Shown: positions 1 to 7,391, numbered from the stretch's first letter. The stretch: DNA of 64,000 nt from Pseudomonadales bacterium (GCA_024234815.1 JACKNO010000001.1:682001-746000); one strand, 5' to 3'. The notes: a model not told the origin generated them from the letters alone. Program-made: numbers and translations.

Positions 1-2
1 GC

Positions 3-1409
3 CTGAGCCACGGTGCTGTGAAGACGATAGAAGAGCACGGCGACGCCGAGCAAAAGCAGAAGTACCTGACCAAACTGGTTGAAGGTGCCTGGACTGGCAC
101 CATGTGCCTGACCGAAGCGCACTGCGGCAGCGACCTGGGAATGTTGCGCACCAAAGCTGAACCCCAGGCCGATGGCAGCTACGCCATAACCGGCACCAAG
201 ATATTTATCAGCGCCGGCGAGCACGACATGGCCGAGAACATCGTACACATCGTACTGGCCCGCCTGCCGGACGCCCCCGAGGGCACCAAGGGAATCTCCC
301 TGTTTATCGTGCCCAAGTTCAATGTCAATGAAGACGGCAGCGTGGGTGACCGCAACGCCGTGCACTGTGCGTCCATCGAGAAGAAAATGGGTATCAAGGC
401 ATCCGCCACCTGCGTGATGAACTTTGACGGCGCCAGGGGCTACCTCATCGGGCCGCCCAACAGGGGCCTGAACTGCATGTTTACCTTCATGAATACCGCT
501 CGTATCGGCACCGCCATACAGGGCCTGGCCCACGGCCAGTTGTCCTATACCGGCGCCCTGACGTATGCCCGGGAACGGCTGGCGATGCGCAGCCTGAGCG
601 GGCCGAAGAACCCCGACGGACCGGCGGACCCCATCATTGTGCATCCCAACGTGCGGCGCATGCTCCTCACCCAGAAGGCCTTTGTGGAGGGAAGCCGCGC
701 CTTTTTGTACTTCCTGGCACAACTCGGCGATATCGTTGATGCCGGTGATGAGAAGCAGGCCAAGTCGGCCGACAACCTGCTTGCGCTGCTGACACCAATC
801 GGCAAGGCATTTGTGACTGAAACCGGCTTTGAAGCCGCCAACCTTGGCGTTCAGGTCTATGGTGGACACGGATTCATCAAGGAATGGGGCATGGAGCAGA
901 TCGTTCGCGATGCGCGCATTTCCATGCTCTACGAGGGCACCACAGGCATCCAGGCGCTGGATTTGTTGGGCCGCAAGGTCCTGGGCAGTGGCGGTAAGCT
1001 GCTGCTTGGTTTTACCGCGATGATCGACGAGTTCTGCGCGGCCAACAGCGACCAGGAAGATGCAGAGTTCATCAGCGTACTCAAGGCTTACAGCGAAGAG
1101 TGGCTGACCCTCTCAATGAAAATCGGGGAGGCTGCCATGCAGAACCCGGAAGAGGCGGGTGCCGCTGCGGTGGATTACCTGATGTACAGCGGTTACGTCA
1201 CACTGGCCTATTTCTGGGCGCGAATGGCGGTACTGTCACGCAAGAAGATTGCTGAAGCGGACGGGGATGTATCGTTCTACGAGGCTAAAGTGCTCACCGC
1301 CCGCTTCTATTTTGACCGCCTGTTGCCCCGTACCGAGGCCCACAAAGAAATGATGCTCTCCGGTGCGGATAACCTGATGGACATGCCGGTAGCCCTGTTT
1401 GAGTTCTAG
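3..1409 (+). CDS. acyl-CoA dehydrogenase (FadE-like), 5' end outside window
   Basis: Flavoenzyme of fatty-acid beta-oxidation that makes the 2,3-enoyl-CoA. The frame is open to the left edge, so the N-terminal part is missing; the family is usually near 600 aa and 468 residues are visible. The flavin-domain motif CLTEAHCGSDLG is present. The C-terminal helical domain has YGGHGFIKEWGMEQIVRD and YEGTTGIQALDLLGRK, the latter holding the expected catalytic Glu. About 130 further residues after this match the extra C-terminal domain of large acyl-CoA dehydrogenases. A GTG at base 18 is not the true start, because conserved sequence (LSHGAVKTIEEHG) runs in from upstream. A strong terminator follows the stop codon. 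Confidence 0.93.
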   Translation: MSHGAVKTIEEHGDAEQKQKYLTKLVEGAWTGTMCLTEAHCGSDLGMLRTKAEPQADGSYAITGTKIFISAGEHDMAENIVHIVLARLPDAPEGTKGISLFIVPKFNVNEDGSVGDRNAVHCASIEKKMGIKASATCVMNFDGARGYLIGPPNRGLNCMFTFMNTARIGTAIQGLAHGQLSYTGALTYARERLAMRSLSGPKNPDGPADPIIVHPNVRRMLLTQKAFVEGSRAFLYFLAQLGDIVDAGDEKQAKSADNLLALLTPIGKAFVTETGFEAANLGVQVYGGHGFIKEWGMEQIVRDARISMLYEGTTGIQALDLLGRKVLGSGGKLLLGFTAMIDEFCAANSDQEDAEFISVLKAYSEEWLTLSMKIGEAAMQNPEEAGAAAVDYLMYSGYVTLAYFWARMAVLSRKKIAEADGDVSFYEAKVLTARFYFDRLLPRTEAHKEMMLSGADNLMDMPVALFEF

Positions 1410-1461
1410 CACCAGGTTGCTGCATGGGAAGTCTGCTCGCATGGGGTGACTTTCCCGCTTC

Positions 1462-1504
1462 AAGGGGAGAGAATGCGCACAGTTGTTCTCTCCCCTTTTT
1501 TTTT
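1462..1504 (+). terminator. Rho-independent terminator after the acyl-CoA dehydrogenase
   Basis: A perfect 12-bp stem (AAGGGGAGAGAA, 1462-1473, with TTCTCTCCCCTT, 1486-1497) encloses a 12-nt loop and runs into a T tract ending at 1504. It lies directly upstream of the next small gene, so that gene probably has its own promoter or depends on read-through. Confidence 0.85.
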
Positions 1505-1514
1505 GAAATTCAAA

Positions 1515-1718
1515 ATGACTGATAAACAGGACAAGAGTTACGAGAACCGCCTCCACCCCGAGGACCAGGCGCGTGTGGATGAGTTTATCCGGCGCGGCGT
1601 CAACTCCGTGGAGCGTAAACCCTTCCGCCCGCTGCGCCTGCTGCTGATCCTGGTTGGCATTGTGCTGGGCCTGAGTATCTTCAGCCAGTACCTCGCCCAC
1701 TGGGCCGGGATTTACTAG
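1515..1718 (+). CDS. DUF3094 family small membrane protein
   Basis: A 67-residue protein with a charged N-terminal half (HPEDQARVDEFI, then VERKPFRP) and one C-terminal membrane helix (LRLLLILVGIVLGLSIF). This layout fits the DUF3094 family of small proteins found in Pseudomonas-like gammaproteobacteria; its function is unknown. The start is placed at ATG 1515, because upstream in-frame codons lie inside the terminator hairpin. No clear Shine-Dalgarno sequence is seen because the T tract is just upstream. It lies between the terminator and tRNA-Pro. Confidence 0.75.
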   Translation: MTDKQDKSYENRLHPEDQARVDEFIRRGVNSVERKPFRPLRLLLILVGIVLGLSIFSQYLAHWAGIY

Positions 1719-1748
1719 TGGCAGTCACCACTGCCGCTTCCCGGGGCA

Positions 1749-1777
1749 TTGGTTCCGTCAGCAGCTTTTGGTATAGT
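1749..1777 (+). promoter_or_regulatory. sigma-70 promoter of tRNA-Pro
   Basis: TTGGTT at 1749-1754 and TATAGT at 1772-1777 are 17 bp apart. A GC-rich discriminator (AGCGCGCCC) follows, as is usual at stable-RNA promoters under stringent control. The tRNA begins 18 bp after the -10 box. Confidence 0.65.
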
Positions 1778-1794
1778 AGCGCGCCCTAAAAAAT

Positions 1795-1871
1795 CGGTGT
1801 GTGGCGCAGCCTGGTAGCGCACTTCCTTCGGGAGGAAGGGGTCGGAGGTTCGAATCCTCTCACACCGACCA
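1795..1871 (+). tRNA. tRNA-Pro(CGG)
   Basis: A 77-nt cloverleaf with CCA encoded. The acceptor stem CGGTGTG pairs with CACACCG, with discriminator A. The D-arm is TGGCGCAGCCTGGTAGCGCA. The anticodon arm CTTCC-TTCGGGA-GGAAG has CGG at positions 34-36. The T-loop is TTCGAAT. It resembles enterobacterial proK. Its 3' half appears to be the attachment site of the integrative element that follows. Confidence 0.96.
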
Positions 1872-1873
1872 AT
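1849..1873. other. attL candidate in the 3' end of tRNA-Pro
   Basis: The integrase gene begins 190 bp downstream, and DUF4102 integrases commonly recombine in tRNA 3' ends. TTCG-5 nt-TCTCACA here (1849-1864) recurs with the same spacing at 16,546-16,561. The tRNA stays intact, so insertion rebuilt it. The exact crossover point cannot be read from the sequence. Confidence 0.55.
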
Positions 1874-1890
1874 TTTTAATCCTATAGTTT

Positions 1891-2032
1891 CCAATGCGTC
1901 CTTAAAGCCCTGTTTTACAGGGCTTTTTTGTTTATACTGTGTCCAAGGCCGTCCAATGCGTCCGATCCCATACCGTCACATTTGGCGGTACTTAGGGCGG
2001 TACATCCGGTGCCGCTAATCCTGATACCGTCA
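1891..2032. repeat. integrase arm-type repeats, left end
   Basis: An 11-bp direct repeat CCAATGCGTCC occurs at 1891-1901 and 1953-1963. TACCGTCA occurs at 1971-1978 and 2025-2032, and TGGCGGTA at 1983-1990 with a shorter GGCGGTA at 1996-2002. The same 8-mers recur at the right end of the element (16,472-16,491). I infer that these are binding sites for the integrase or excisionase. Confidence 0.55.
1904..1929 (+). terminator. terminator downstream of tRNA-Pro
   Basis: AAAGCCCTGT (1904-1913) pairs with ACAGGGCTTT (1917-1926) around a 3-nt loop, followed by a run of T. It lies on the island side of the att core, so the element seems to supply the terminator of the rebuilt tRNA gene. Confidence 0.75.
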
Positions 2033-2060
2033 ATAGCCACAAAGGGACAAGGAGACCAGT

Positions 2061-3296
2061 ATGGGTAAGCTTACTGCCACGGAAGTGAAGCAGGCCAAGC
2101 CAGGACAAAAGCTCCTGAAGCTCGCCGACGGTGGTGGGATGTATCTCCAGATTCACCCCAATGGTGCCCGTTACTGGCGCTTTGACTACCGTTACGCGGG
2201 CAAGCGGAAAACCCTGGCACTTGGTGTCTACCCTGAGGTATCCCTCAAGGAAGCCAGGGAAAAGCACCAGGAGGCCAGGGGCAAACTCCGGCAGGGTATA
2301 GATCCCTCTGAGGTGCGGAAGGTGGAGAAGTTGACCCGACACCTCGCCGCCGCCGAGAGTTTCGAGGCGGTGGCACGGGAATGGTTCAACCAGGTCATGC
2401 CCGAGAAGTCACAGAGCTACCGTGAGCGCACCGGGCGCATACTGGAAAAAGATCTGTATCCCTACATTGGCAACCGCCCCATCGCCGCCGTCACCGCTCC
2501 CGAGTTGCTGGCAACCCTGCGACGAATTGAGGGAAGGGGGGCTAACGACATTGCCCACCGTGCCAAGCAGACAGCGGGACAGATTTTTCGTTATGCGGTC
2601 GCCACCGGGCGCGCGGAGCGCGACCCGAGTGGCGACCTCAAGGGGGCACTCCAACCCAGGCGTAAGAAGAAGCACCATGCAGCGATCACTGATCCCACCG
2701 AGATAGGGCGCCTTCTGGTGTCCATGGAAGGTTTCCAGGGCTCCCTGGTGGTCAAGGCGGCACTCCTGCTATCACCCCTTGTGTTCCAGCGCCCTGGCGA
2801 GATCCGGGCCATGGAGTGGAGCGAGATCAACTGGACCGATGTCCGCTGGGAGATCCCCGCCGAAAAAATGAAGATGGGCCAGCCGCATATTGTACCCTTG
2901 AGTAGTCAGGCGTTGGGACTGCTGCAGGAGCTGCAGCGACACACCGGCCGGGGGCGCTATGTGTTCCCCAGTGCTCGAGGCGCCAGCCGGTGCCTATCTG
3001 AGAACGGCGTCAGGGTTGCACTTCGCACCCTCGGCTACGACAACGACACCATAACCCCCCACGGCTTCAGGGCGATGGCCCGCACGCTGCTCGACGAAGT
3101 GTTGGGATATCGAGTTGACTGGATTGAGCACCAGCTTGCTCATGCTGTGAAGGATCCTAATGGTAGAGCATATAACCGCACAGCTCACATTGAGGGCAGG
3201 ACAGAAATGATGCAGGCGTGGGCCGACTACCTTGACAAGCTCAAGCACCAGACTCTGAACAAGAGCGTGGCTGCTGCCAGCGCTGAACAGGCATAA
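2061..3296 (+). CDS. tyrosine recombinase/integrase, DUF4102 (P4-like) type
   Basis: Site-specific recombinase of the island, 411 aa. The N-terminal DUF4102 region has LADGGGMYLQIHPNGARYWRF and a LALGVYPEVSLKEAR segment. A core-binding domain covers about 100-200. Catalytic residues are visible: Arg in FQRPGEIRAMEW (near 244), the HGFRAMAR motif (near 335), the second His in EHQLAHAV, and Tyr in GRAYNRTAH (near 371). Length is normal for the family. ATG 2061 follows AAGGAG with good spacing. Its position just after tRNA-Pro and its downstream orientation are typical of tRNA-integrated islands. Confidence 0.95.
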   Translation: MGKLTATEVKQAKPGQKLLKLADGGGMYLQIHPNGARYWRFDYRYAGKRKTLALGVYPEVSLKEAREKHQEARGKLRQGIDPSEVRKVEKLTRHLAAAESFEAVAREWFNQVMPEKSQSYRERTGRILEKDLYPYIGNRPIAAVTAPELLATLRRIEGRGANDIAHRAKQTAGQIFRYAVATGRAERDPSGDLKGALQPRRKKKHHAAITDPTEIGRLLVSMEGFQGSLVVKAALLLSPLVFQRPGEIRAMEWSEINWTDVRWEIPAEKMKMGQPHIVPLSSQALGLLQELQRHTGRGRYVFPSARGASRCLSENGVRVALRTLGYDNDTITPHGFRAMARTLLDEVLGYRVDWIEHQLAHAVKDPNGRAYNRTAHIEGRTEMMQAWADYLDKLKHQTLNKSVAAASAEQA

Positions 3297-3617
3297 TCGC
3301 CCAGACCATATTCGACATATCCCACAATAACTCGGCTCCTCTTCGGAGAGTCGCAGCTCTACCGCTACGGCCCAGTCACTTGCGCCAACAGCAAACCTCT
3401 AGATCGAAAACTCCTACATTTGCAGATCAATATCCACCTGGCGCCCAAGCTCACCTGCCAGCTCGCGTATCGTATTGGTTATATTAATCACGTTATCAAT
3501 AATAATTTGATCTAGAAAGAGCTCATTTTCCTCAGAAAAGCAAACCGCATTCCGAGAAAGTTACCCCATTCCGATCGACACGATTCGGAACCTGTGAAAC
3601 TACTAAGAGTATTGAGA
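3297..3617. other. 321-bp stretch without a recognised gene
   Basis: This lies between the integrase and the AlpA-like gene. It is AT-richer than the neighbouring genes, notably around 3,470-3,520 (TATTAATCACGTTATCAATA-like sequence). It probably carries the promoter of the regulator gene. No convincing -35/-10 pair or terminator was found. Confidence 0.4.
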
Positions 3618-3863
3618 ATGCAAAAGTCTGAAGCCCTTACGCCTGACTCACAAGACTACCCCGACCGGTTTATCCGGATCCGGGAGGTTATGAGCCTGAC
3701 AGCCCTCAGTAAAAGCCACATCTATCATTTGTCCGCACAGGGGCGTTTCCCCCGGAGCATTCCCCTTGTGGAAGGCGGCACTTCCCGCGCATGGGTTCTG
3801 TCGGACATCAGGAATTGGATGTCTGAGCGGATGGGGATGAGGGAAAACTCGAACAATCAGTGA
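3618..3863 (+). CDS. AlpA-family transcriptional regulator / excisionase-like protein
   Basis: An 81-residue winged-helix-like DNA-binding protein. DRFIRIREVMSLTALSKSHI followed by YHLSAQGRFPRSIPL and SRAWVLSDIRNWM is the characteristic AlpA (PF05930) layout. In P4-like elements such proteins control integrase expression or excision. The start is taken as ATG 3618; an earlier GTG at 3594 adds eight residues outside the family core. Its place between the integrase and the replication-type ATPase fits a regulator of element excision or copy control. Confidence 0.85.
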   Translation: MQKSEALTPDSQDYPDRFIRIREVMSLTALSKSHIYHLSAQGRFPRSIPLVEGGTSRAWVLSDIRNWMSERMGMRENSNNQ

Positions 3864-3975
3864 CAGCTAGATCTGCCACCTAATTGAAGCCGATCACGAC
3901 TGAGGAGACAGACCCTGTAGATTTTGCTCTACGACACATTCACCTCAGTGCCACCATGTAGGTGCAAGCCACCGC

Positions 3976-5109
3976 ATGAACACGAAAGACGTGCAACAAG
4001 GGACATTTAAGAAAATGATGAACGAGAACATTACCGCCGAACAGGAACCTACTCTGGTAAAAGAGCAGATCACCAAGGAGCTCTCAATTCTGGACAAGGT
4101 ACGAGCCTTATCTATTAACGACAAGGTAGAAGAAATGCGCAAAGAGGCGAAAGAAACCACATTCGTTGCAGGACGCATGGCGGTAGCCGGTCAAATTAAT
4201 GTGTTCTATGCCGGCCCCAATACGGGTAAGACGCTGCTGACTCTTAAGCTGATTTCAGAGGCCATTGCGACCGGAAGTGCGGGTGATCATGTCTACCACA
4301 TTAACCTCGACGACACTTTTGATGGCCTTATTCAGAAGGCGGAGCTGGGCAAGCGCCATGGGTTTCATGAAATACCAGGGGCTAATTTCCCCAACCCCAG
4401 CGAGAGCTTTGCCGAAATGGTGGAGATGTTGATTGCTGAGAATCTTGCCCATCAAGCGGTCTTCATTCTCGATACCACGAAAAAGTTCACCGACGTAATG
4501 GACAAAAAAGCTAGCACGAGGTTCATGTCAACGTGCCGGCGGCTTACTGAGGCGCGAGGTACAATCATAGCCTTGGCGCATGTTAACAAAAATAAAAACC
4601 ATGAAAACAAGAGTATCCCTGCAGGCACGAGCGACGTGCTTGACGATTGCGACTGTGGGTACGTGATCGATTTACTCTCTGAGGAGAAGGTACTCGGTGG
4701 CGTGAAGCGGACTGTTGAATTCCGTCATCTGAAAGGCAGGGGGCCCACGGTGCAGAGCGCGGTTTACTCATACGTGCAGTATGCAGATGGGGATTATGAG
4801 CGTATGTTTTACTCCGTCAAGCTGGTTGACGGTGACGAGGCCGATCGAGCACGGGAACAGAAAGCTCTCCAAGTTGAGCGTCTCCGAGATGCTGCTTTGA
4901 TAGCCGAAATTCAGAAACTTCTAACCGCCTCAGGCGGGGCAATACAAAAGGATATCGTGACCCAGCTGGTCGCGAACGATGCCTACTCTCACCGCACCGT
5001 GCGGTCCTGCTTGCAGCGGTGGAGCTGCCCAGCTGAGGAAGGGGGAATTTGGACAGTCACAAAGGGGGAGAACAACAGCAGCATCTATAAACTGATACCC
5101 CCCAATTAA
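3976..5109 (+). CDS. RepA-like AAA (RecA-fold) ATPase
   Basis: A 377-aa P-loop ATPase. Walker A is GPNTGKT (near residues 80-86) and Walker B is VFILD (near 161). The motif LAHVNKNKN near residue 200 fits the sensor region of RecA/DnaB-like hexameric helicases (AAA_25, RepA group). The C-terminal part has a basic helix-turn-helix-like stretch (NDAYSHRTVRSCLQRWSC). Proteins of this group are replication helicases of small plasmids and integrative elements. The next kilobase is gene-poor and repeat-rich, which suits an origin. No strong ribosome-binding site is seen; ATG 4015 or 4018 is a possible alternative start. Confidence 0.75.
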   Translation: MNTKDVQQGTFKKMMNENITAEQEPTLVKEQITKELSILDKVRALSINDKVEEMRKEAKETTFVAGRMAVAGQINVFYAGPNTGKTLLTLKLISEAIATGSAGDHVYHINLDDTFDGLIQKAELGKRHGFHEIPGANFPNPSESFAEMVEMLIAENLAHQAVFILDTTKKFTDVMDKKASTRFMSTCRRLTEARGTIIALAHVNKNKNHENKSIPAGTSDVLDDCDCGYVIDLLSEEKVLGGVKRTVEFRHLKGRGPTVQSAVYSYVQYADGDYERMFYSVKLVDGDEADRAREQKALQVERLRDAALIAEIQKLLTASGGAIQKDIVTQLVANDAYSHRTVRSCLQRWSCPAEEGGIWTVTKGENNSSIYKLIPPN

Positions 5110-5202
5110 ACCGTAATTCCATAAAACCAATAAAACCGTCAAAGCTTGTAGGGACCACATTGGTTCTTGGTTTTGCCGGTTTTATCGGTTTTACGGTTTG
5201 AC
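5108..5202. repeat. iteron-like repeats just after the RepA-like gene
   Basis: About 10-bp-spaced AAAACC units lie on the plus strand at 5108-5145 (TAAAACCAATAAAACCG) and on the opposite strand at 5167-5202 (plus-strand GGTTTTGCCGGTTTTATCGG). They form two inverted blocks around a short spacer. The phased AT-rich repeats next to a helicase-like gene suggest an origin or a binding site for autoregulation; a terminator is a weaker alternative. Confidence 0.45.
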
Positions 5203-6075
5203 AGTTTTCCAGAGCCCCCATCACCGTCACCATCAGGTTGACTGCAATCATCAAGAACTTAATGGCAGAGCAACTGCTTGAAGCCCTAACAAATCGCACG
5301 TTTAATGGACACAACGCCGAGGGTTTTCCGCGAAAAAACCAAAACCGATAGATACTCTGTTTACAGACTCACTCGAGAAAAGATAAGGCGAACTTGAGTT
5401 CAGGACTGGTTAGAAATCATTCAACTCACCAGACCACCGTCAGATGTTGCAAGAACTATTTAGAAAAAGTTCTCGGGCTTCTCCCCGATGTTCTATTCTC
5501 ACCAAAACCAAAGATCTGACTGTGTGCAGCCGGTAGACTATTCGCCGGCAGGTCAGAACTGTTTGAATCTATTATTAACACTACATGCAGGCGCGCTGCA
5601 GGAGCTCTTGTTCGGAGGTCATTGCATTTTGTGGCTGCCTTTGACCTACAAGAGCCTCTCCTAGGCCCTACCTGGTAGCGCAGCCGCCCGAGCGTCCCCC
5701 GCAGGGGGTAAGCGACAGGCAGGCGGTAGCGAACGGGTAGGGCCTGTGGGCATACAAAGATAAAATTCCATATCGAATTCAGGCCTGCCCAAGCTCCGTC
5801 CGCTTTCGTGCCTTTCGGGTGTCTTACTCCACTCGACATCGTCGCCCGCCATTCCGTACTCGGTTGCACTGCGTGCTGCCCTGCGTGCGGAATGCCCGGC
5901 TCCTCGTCTTGTTCCGTGCGAACCCTCGGGCACGCGCGCCCGTCCTTGGTCAGCCGAAGTTAGGCCCAGGTAGAGGAACCAAATCCTATGGCTTAATGAT
6001 TAAAAACCATAAGGGAAAAAATCAATTCTGCGTACGACGCCAGTAACTGGCATCTCGCCTCCTCCATACAAACCT
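5203..6075. other. gene-poor stretch between RepA-like ATPase and the small genes
   Basis: No convincing protein-coding gene was found in about 870 bp. Open frames here, including minus-strand ones at 5456-5869 and 5661-5933, lack family features. One tiny frame at 5261-5350 (starts MAEQLLEALTNRTF) is possible but unsupported. The stretch contains the three-tier hairpin at 5663-5745, an inverted repeat of CATTCCG and CGGAATG near 5,850-5,905, and strong shifts in GC content. It could hold a replication origin or a structured RNA. Confidence 0.45.
5663..5745. other. three-tier hairpin, possible structured RNA or origin element
   Basis: The outer stem is a perfect 10 bp (AGGCCCTACC, 5663-5672, with GGTAGGGCCT, 5736-5745). 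The middle stem CGCAGCCGCC (5679-5688) with GGCGGTAGCG (5722-5731) has two mismatches. The inner stem is CCCCC-GCA-GGGGG (5696-5708). Nesting of three stems in 83 nt is well beyond chance for a terminator-like signal, and no T tract follows. It matches no RNA family that I can name. Confidence 0.45.
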
Positions 6076-6086
6076 CCCCCCCCCCC
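6076..6086 (+). repeat. C11 homopolymer tract
   Basis: Eleven consecutive C residues lie 65 bp upstream of the small gene at 6151, just before its hairpin leader. Such tracts can slip during replication and alter promoter spacing, but they are also a common site of sequencing error. Confidence 0.8.
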
Positions 6087-6096
6087 TGGTTCGCCT

Positions 6097-6145
6097 CCCG
6101 CTTACGCGGGTGTTGTGGCGTCAGCCACCCACCCACAACCAGGAG
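6097..6145 (+). promoter_or_regulatory. two-hairpin leader of the gene at 6151
   Basis: Hairpin 1 is CCCGC-TTAC-GCGGG (6097-6110). Hairpin 2 pairs GTTGTGG (6112-6118) with CCACAAC (6133-6139). The Shine-Dalgarno AGGAG at 6141-6145 follows directly. The same design recurs at 6454-6496, which points to a shared translational or RNA-level control. Confidence 0.6.
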
Positions 6146-6150
6146 CCACC

Positions 6151-6342
6151 ATGATGTTTAAAGCCATTGGTCAATTCTTCACCACCCTGTTCACCCTCTT
6201 CTCTGCACTCGACAAGGGCGCCAAGTCGCTGGATCACCTGGCTTCCATAGCGGAGGCTGAGTCCGAGGGACTTGCAGAGCAGATGAGTATCGAGCGTAAG
6301 GCGCGTCTGAGTGAGCTCAATCAACGCCTCAAGGTCGCGTAG
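6151..6342 (+). CDS. small island protein, unknown function
   Basis: A 63-aa protein beginning MMFKAIGQFFTTLFTLFSAL, an amphipathic or hydrophobic N-terminal helix, followed by a charged helical part (EAESEGLAEQMSIERKARLS). I do not recognise the family; small proteins with this layout are common in integrative elements. The start at ATG 6151 is supported by AGGAG six bases upstream and a structured leader. A clean terminator lies four bases after the stop, so it forms a one-gene transcription unit unless read-through occurs. Confidence 0.7.
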   Translation: MMFKAIGQFFTTLFTLFSALDKGAKSLDHLASIAEAESEGLAEQMSIERKARLSELNQRLKVA

Positions 6343-6345
6343 CCT

Positions 6346-6376
6346 GGTACCACCCGAAGGGGTGGTGCCTTTTTTT
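6346..6376 (+). terminator. Rho-independent terminator after the 63-aa gene
   Basis: GGTACCACCC (6346-6355) pairs with GGGTGGTGCC (6360-6369) around GAAG, with one mismatch, and is followed by seven T residues. Confidence 0.85.
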
Positions 6377-6453
6377 GTACACAGCACACATTGAGATAGT
6401 TAGCTCAGGTGAAATGGCGGTCAGTCATCCGTCATGCACTTATCCTCCTGCTG

Positions 6454-6496
6454 CCCGCTCACGCGGGGGTAGTGGCATGTCGCCACCACTAAGGAG
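6454..6496 (+). promoter_or_regulatory. two-hairpin leader of the gene at 6503
   Basis: Hairpin 1 is CCCGC-TCAC-GCGGG (6454-6467). Hairpin 2 pairs TAGTGG (6470-6475) with CCACTA (6486-6491). The Shine-Dalgarno AAGGAG at 6491-6496 overlaps its end by one base. The layout copies the leader at 6097-6145 although the downstream genes are unrelated. Confidence 0.6.
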
Positions 6497-6502
6497 TTCA
6501 TC

Positions 6503-6760
6503 ATGCACGTATCCAACTACTGGAATGTCCAGCTCTACCTCCAGGGCGAACTGGTTTCGATTGATGTCGTCGAAGCCGCTGAGGTTCAGCCACTAACCCA
6601 GCACTTTGAGAGAAAGGGCTACGAGGTCCGCTCAGAGCCCGCCTGGAAGCCAGCACACCGTAAAACCCAATCTGCCAACTGCGCCCTGCAGGATCGACCA
6701 GAAGGGAGGAGCACTCATGGTCAAGACCTCGAGCCATCTCACCTGGAGGTATGGAGATGA
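6503..6760 (+). CDS. small island protein, unknown function
   Basis: An 85-residue protein starting MHVSNYWNVQLYLQGELVSI, with no signal peptide or membrane helix and a basic, polar C-terminal half. I do not recognise a domain. AAGGAG lies six bases before ATG 6503. Its stop overlaps the start of the RadC-like gene in an ATGA arrangement (6757-6760), so the two are translationally coupled and probably work in the same process. Confidence 0.65.
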   Translation: MHVSNYWNVQLYLQGELVSIDVVEAAEVQPLTQHFERKGYEVRSEPAWKPAHRKTQSANCALQDRPEGRSTHGQDLEPSHLEVWR

Positions 6761-7254
6761 GCACCCACGCTGATGCATTCACTTCCGGATTCACGCCTGC
6801 AGTACTGAGGTTGGCTGACGAGCAGCAGGCGACGATAAGGGAGGCGATAGGCATTCTGGAATCCAGACTGAAGACCACAAAGGCCTTCACCTGCCCCAGA
6901 GATGTCAAAGAGTTCTGTCAGCTCCATATTGCCGCGGAGCAGGACGAGTACTTCTGTTGCCTGTTCCTGGACAGCCAGCACCGGTTGATCGCCTTTGAGC
7001 GGCTCTTTAGGGGCACTGTGGACGGCGCCAGCGTCTATCCCAGAGTAGTCGTTAGACGCTCGCTGGAGCTCAATGCGGCGGCACTAATACTCACCCACAA
7101 TCACCCGTCTGGTTTGCCGGAACCTAGCACCGCGGATACCAGGATCACCCAGCGCCTTAAGGACGCCCTGGCTCTTGTAGATGTACGGGTGCTGGATCAC
7201 GTGATCGTGGGCACCGACGGCACCAGCTCTATGGCTGAGGCTGGTTTACTCTGA
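6757..7254 (+). CDS. RadC family protein (JAB/MPN domain)
   Basis: A 165-aa RadC-like protein. The JAB domain carries the metal-binding motif THNHPSGLPEPSTAD (near residues 110-124), and GTVDGASVYPRVVVRRSLEL is the preceding strand region. The helix-hairpin-helix domain of chromosomal RadC is absent, as is usual for copies on mobile elements. The biochemical role of RadC is unclear; mobile-element copies are often near restriction or anti-restriction genes. ATG 6757 is preferred over 6751 because GGAGG at 6744-6748 is correctly spaced and the upstream gene overlaps it as ATGA. Confidence 0.92.
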   Translation: MSTHADAFTSGFTPAVLRLADEQQATIREAIGILESRLKTTKAFTCPRDVKEFCQLHIAAEQDEYFCCLFLDSQHRLIAFERLFRGTVDGASVYPRVVVRRSLELNAAALILTHNHPSGLPEPSTADTRITQRLKDALALVDVRVLDHVIVGTDGTSSMAEAGLL

Positions 7255-7259
7255 TGATC

Positions 7260-7293
7260 TGGCACCTTACTCCGGTGCCACTTCTTTTTTTTT
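7260..7293 (+). terminator. Rho-independent terminator after radC-like gene
   Basis: TGGCACC (7260-7266) pairs with GGTGCCA (7274-7280), and a nine-T run follows at 7285-7293. Confidence 0.85.
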
Positions 7294-7306
7294 ACCAGGA
7301 GCATTG

Positions 7307-7378
7307 ATGATGAAGTCGCAGACTGAACATAAAACGGGATTATGCGCAGGGCAAGCCCTGTCCGCTGGCGCCGCATAA
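7307..7378 (+). CDS. 23-aa reading frame, possible gene remnant
   Basis: ATGATG at 7307 is preceded by ACCAGGAG with five bases between, exactly as at the 63-aa gene start (6151). The frame encodes MMKSQTEHKTGLCAGQALSA and ends after three more residues, inside the palindrome at 7326-7391. It may be the start of a third small gene that the palindromic sequence cut off, or a short leader peptide. Translation is plausible; function is unknown. Confidence 0.3.
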   Translation: MMKSQTEHKTGLCAGQALSAGAA

Positions 7379-7391
7379 TCAGTTCTATGTT
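7326..7391. repeat. nested palindrome, attC-like
   Basis: Three nested arms: AACATA (7326-7331) with TATGTT (7386-7391), GATTATGCG (7338-7346) with CGCATAATC (7372-7380), and CAGGGC-AA-GCCCTG (7347-7360) inside. GTTAAAT at 7389-7395 fits the integron core GTTRRRY, and ACTGAAC at 7322-7328 fits RYYYAAC at six of seven positions. It could be an orphan cassette recombination site or another mobile palindrome. Confidence 0.4.

Noticed and set aside
5456..5933. Minus-strand frames of 137 and 90 codons in the gene-poor island region
   Set aside because: They overlap the three-tier hairpin, have unlikely amino-acid composition and lack ribosome-binding sites. A non-coding function fits better.
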